This document shows, piece after piece, positions 4,539 through 6,085 of a stretch of DNA of 6,085 nt; within the stretch, counting starts at the first letter, position 1, and the number at the start of each line of letters is the position of its first letter. The notes beneath the pieces are model-generated. The model ran no database searches, was not told the DNA's origin, and saw only the letters and a list, made by a program, of their open reading frames with translations. A program made the position numbers and the translations under genes. The stretch is from Acidobacteriaceae bacterium (GTDB taxonomy: Bacteria > Acidobacteriota > Terriglobia > Terriglobales > SbA1), in the NCBI GenBank assembly GCA_003156615.1, contig PMHI01000329.1:13410-19494 (forward strand). Reading direction: 5' to 3'.

Positions 4539-4927
4539 AAAGGGTCGTCGCAGCCGTGATCGAGAAGAATGGCAAGCTGCTGGTCTGCCAACGCACGCGA
4601 CACCAGACCATGCCGCTCAAGTGGGAATTCCCCGGGGGAAAAATTGAAGACGGCGAACAGCCTCGCGACGCCCTGCGCCGGGAGCTGGAAGAAGAATTGG
4701 GAATCCACGCCAGGATCGGCGACGAGATTGCCCGCCTGCAGCACACCTACCCGAATGGCGCCGTGGTTGAGCTGCGGTTCTTCCTCGTGCGCGAATACCG
4801 CGGCGAAATTGAGAACCGCATCTTCCGCGATGTGCAGTGGTCGGCTGCCAAGGACCTACCATCCTATGATTTTCTTGAAGCGGATGCTTCTCTGGTGAGG
4901 GATTTAGCTGCGGGAAGACTTACGTAA
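4535..4927 (+). CDS. mutT: MutT-type Nudix hydrolase (8-oxo-dGTP diphosphatase-like)
   Basis: 130 residues, standard MutT size. These enzymes hydrolyse nucleoside triphosphates, often oxidised dGTP or CTP derivatives, to the monophosphate and pyrophosphate, using Mg2+ bound by the Nudix box. Seen: strand MKRVVAAVIEKNGKLLVCQR at 1-20; WEFPGGKIEDGE at 30-41; a complete Nudix box G35-x5-E41-x7-REL-x-EELGI ending at 57, with all catalytic acids present; a WEFPGG strand context typical of MutT; and FLEAD at 113-117 near the C-terminus, as in 8-oxo-dGTPases and CTP pyrophosphohydrolases. The ATG at 4535 is preferred to the GTG at 4508 because it begins exactly at the first conserved strand and overlaps the mini-ORF stop as ATGA. 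There is no own Shine-Dalgarno, which suggests coupled translation. The exact nucleotide substrate is unproven. Confidence 0.9.
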   Translation: MKRVVAAVIEKNGKLLVCQRTRHQTMPLKWEFPGGKIEDGEQPRDALRRELEEELGIHARIGDEIARLQHTYPNGAVVELRFFLVREYRGEIENRIFRDVQWSAAKDLPSYDFLEADASLVRDLAAGRLT

Positions 4928-4945
4928 GGCTAAACCTCTTAGGTC

Positions 4946-4976
4946 TTATCTGCGCCTTCTACCGCGTTTATTCGTG
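4946..4976. repeat. Degenerate ~10-base tandem repeat
   Basis: Three successive units of about ten bases: TTATCTGCGC, TTCTACCGCG and TTTATTCGTG (one extra C between the first two). They share the pattern TTyATCyGCG. Similar ATCTGCGTTTATCCGCG-type runs occur in intergenic DNA of many soil and aquatic bacteria (recalled, not searched). It is short and decayed. Confidence 0.45.
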
Positions 4977-5090
4977 ATCTTGTTCCCCAGCTTTCAAATT
5001 TTAATCGTAGCGGTCACCACCAACACCGGGCACCAGGGCCTGGGCGATCCAGGTTAGCCTACCGTAAGCACCCTGATTCGATGTCCCTCT

Positions 5091-5137
5091 GCCCCTCACT
5101 CGCATGGGGAGGCTGAGGGGCGTGAGTCTCCTAGGAG
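5091..5137. repeat. Stem-loop and palindrome pair
   Basis: GCCCCTCA (5091-5098) pairs perfectly with TGAGGGGC (5114-5121) across a 15-base loop. Six bases later comes the perfect 10-base palindrome CTCCTAGGAG (5128-5137). The surroundings also hold CCTGG/CCAGG at 5039-5053. No T-run follows, so a terminator is unlikely. The cluster of short stems suggests a degraded REP-like intergenic repeat; that name is inference. Confidence 0.4.
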
Positions 5138-5246
5138 TCGGCACGACAAACATCCAGGCCTTACGATTGCCACATTCGCGCAAGGATGGTGTGGAAGGAA
5201 GGTCCGATGTTACAAGAGGAAGAATTTAATTGCGGAAACGGCTCTT

Positions 5247-5337
5247 CACCACCGAGGCCCTTCGGCTTCGCTCCAGGGCAGGCTGCGGCACCGAGAAAAA
5301 AAGAAACAACCCGAGATTTCTCTATGCCTCCGTGGTG
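5247..5337. repeat. Imperfect hairpin repeat with a split left arm
   Basis: Right arm 5317-5337 (TTTCTC...GCCTCCGTGGTG). Its complement is found in two pieces on the left: CACCACCGAGGC (5247-5258) and ACCGAGAAA (5290-5298). Joined, these match 18 of 21 arm positions. The 31 bases between the pieces (5259-5289) are flanked by GGC on both sides and contain their own small stem using GCCCT (5257-5261) and AGGGC (5275-5279). The A-rich stretch 5296-5306 forms part of the hairpin loop. CACCACCGAGGC...GCCTCCGTGGTG elements are a common dispersed intergenic type in some bacteria (recalled, not searched). Confidence 0.5.
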
Positions 5338-5357
5338 AGAGTTTGAACGGCAGCGTT

Positions 5358-6085
5358 CTAACCTCCGCCTCGCAATGTCCAGAACCACGCCATCGTCAGA
5401 CCGATCATTACGACCGTAGTCAGCCAGGCCACGGCGTTGAACAAACGCGTGTTTACGTATTCGCCCATGAGCTCTTTCTTGTTGATCAGCAGCAACATGA
5501 AAATCAGCACGAAGGGCAGCACCACGCCGTTCACCACCTGCGACAAAACGGCTATCCTTACCAGCGGAAGGCCGGGTATTAGAAGTACCGCCCCGCCAGC
5601 GACGATCAGCAGCGTATAGAGCCAGTAGAAGACCGGAGCCTCGCCGAACTTTTTGTCTACGCCGGATTCGAAGCCCAGGCCTTCGCATACCGTGTATGCG
5701 GTGGAAAGCGGCAGAATCGAGGCTGCAAAAAGGGAGGCGTTAAACAGTCCTACGGCGAATAGTATGTAAGCGTACTGCCCGGCGAGCGGCTTCAAAGCTT
5801 GGGCTGCATCGGCTGCGTACTTGATGTCACGGTATCCGTGCACATACAGCGTTGCTGCGCAAGCCACGATGATGAACCACGCGACCACGTCCGTAAAAAT
5901 GCAACCCGTGATCACGTCCCAACGTGAAGCCCGAAGCCCCCGTCGGGTTACACCCTTTTCCACGATCGAGGACTGCAAATAGAACTGCATCCAGGGCGCA
6001 ATGGTTGTCCCCACCACTCCAATCACCATGTACAAGTACGCCTGCTCGCGAAACCTAGCCCACTCGGGCGGCTTGAAGGTTGCGA
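5358..6085 (-). CDS. Nramp-family divalent metal ion transporter, C-terminal part
   Basis: Partial: the 5' end lies right of the window. 241 codons are visible before the TAG at 5358-5360, roughly the last 60% of a usual Nramp. Nramp proteins are inner-membrane, usually proton-coupled importers of Mn2+, Fe2+ or, in one branch, Mg2+. Numbering from the first visible codon: GVVGTTIAPWMQFYLQSSIVEKG at 22-44 matches TM6 and its following loop. Further hydrophobic segments follow: around 61-82; two successive ones within 102-145; around 156-180; 185-205; and 215-237, consistent with TM7-TM11. The protein ends FWTLRGGG. Odd: the TM6 metal-binding motif, MPH in classical Nramps, is APW here (29-31). 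The frame continues upstream of any local start codon to the window edge, so the gene is cut off, not short. It converges on mutT. Metal specificity is inference. Confidence 0.88.
   Translation of the reverse strand, partial: ATFKPPEWARFREQAYLYMVIGVVGTTIAPWMQFYLQSSIVEKGVTRRGLRASRWDVITGCIFTDVVAWFIIVACAATLYVHGYRDIKYAADAAQALKPLAGQYAYILFAVGLFNASLFAASILPLSTAYTVCEGLGFESGVDKKFGEAPVFYWLYTLLIVAGGAVLLIPGLPLVRIAVLSQVVNGVVLPFVLIFMLLLINKKELMGEYVNTRLFNAVAWLTTVVMIGLTMAWFWTLRGGG

Larger units (their letters stand above)
4928..5357. other. Gene-free convergent gap made of degraded repeats
   Basis: About 430 bases between the ends of mutT and the Nramp-type gene. No credible gene on either strand; the open frames here have no recognisable protein sequence and run through the repeats. 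Three repeat-like segments are listed separately (4946-4976, 5091-5137, 5247-5337). No classical intrinsic terminator is seen for mutT: only a 4-base ACCT/AGGT stem at 4934-4944 without a T-run. On the minus strand a T-rich run (5296-5305) lies about 55-60 bases beyond the Nramp stop and might help termination, but the stem before it is very weak. Confidence 0.6.

Noticed and set aside
4934..4944. Possible terminator after mutT
   Set aside because: The stem is only four base pairs (ACCT/AGGT) and no T-run follows.
5001..5183. 60-codon minus-strand open frame in the convergent gap
   Set aside because: It is arginine/proline-rich, spans short stems of the repeat cluster, and shows no start signal or family feature.
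5161..5688. 175-codon minus-strand open frame across the gap and the Nramp gene end
   Set aside because: It overlaps the Nramp gene in another frame and continues through repeat sequence; no domain is visible.

Overview
This is a GC-rich bacterial chromosomal window carrying a run of seven recognisable genes on the + strand (about 242-4927). It is flanked on the left by a divergent partial oxidoreductase gene (1-142, minus) and on the right by a convergent partial Nramp-type metal transporter gene (5358-6085, minus). There are no plasmid or phage genes, transposases, rRNAs, tRNAs or CRISPR arrays. GC-ending codons, mostly poor Shine-Dalgarno sequences, and degenerate TGATT/ATCAACCATC and CACCACCGAGGC-type intergenic repeats suggest an Acidobacteriota-like soil organism. 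That placement rests on pattern memory and is not proven here.

Left part (1-1990): after the divergent MDR-family dehydrogenase start comes a good sigma70-like promoter (TTGACT-N17-GATAAT) and xdhC. XdhC is the chaperone that sulfurates molybdenum cofactor and inserts it into xanthine-dehydrogenase-type enzymes. Next is a MocA-like molybdopterin cytidylyltransferase gene. The two belong to one maturation pathway, but no molybdoenzyme structural gene is visible. The gaps before mocA and before the next gene carry related repeat blocks.

Middle part (1991-3975): a HAD-IB (SerB-like) phosphatase with an unusual motif IV, an IscU/NifU-N-type Fe-S scaffold with a changed cysteine set, and a BtuF-like cobalamin/iron-siderophore binding-fold protein with no signal peptide. 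The gaps are 40 and 10 bases.

Right part (3991-4927): a GAF-domain protein of the free methionine-(R)-sulfoxide reductase family and a MutT-type Nudix hydrolase. They are joined by an apparent 22-codon mini-ORF that overlaps both neighbours (GTGA and ATGA) and has the best ribosome binding site in the window. Together these two proteins would deal with oxidised small molecules (methionine sulfoxide, oxidised nucleotides).

The 430-base convergent gap (4928-5357) appears gene-free and is built of degraded repeats. One is an imperfect hairpin repeat whose left arm is split by a 31-base segment.

Nothing here is clearly a new defence or mobile system. The points most worth a second look are the 16-codon A/T-ending patch at the domain border of xdhC, the coupled mini-ORF, the family members with altered key residues (IscU-like, fRMsr-like, HAD, Nramp), and the recurrent TANNNT box just upstream of start codons.
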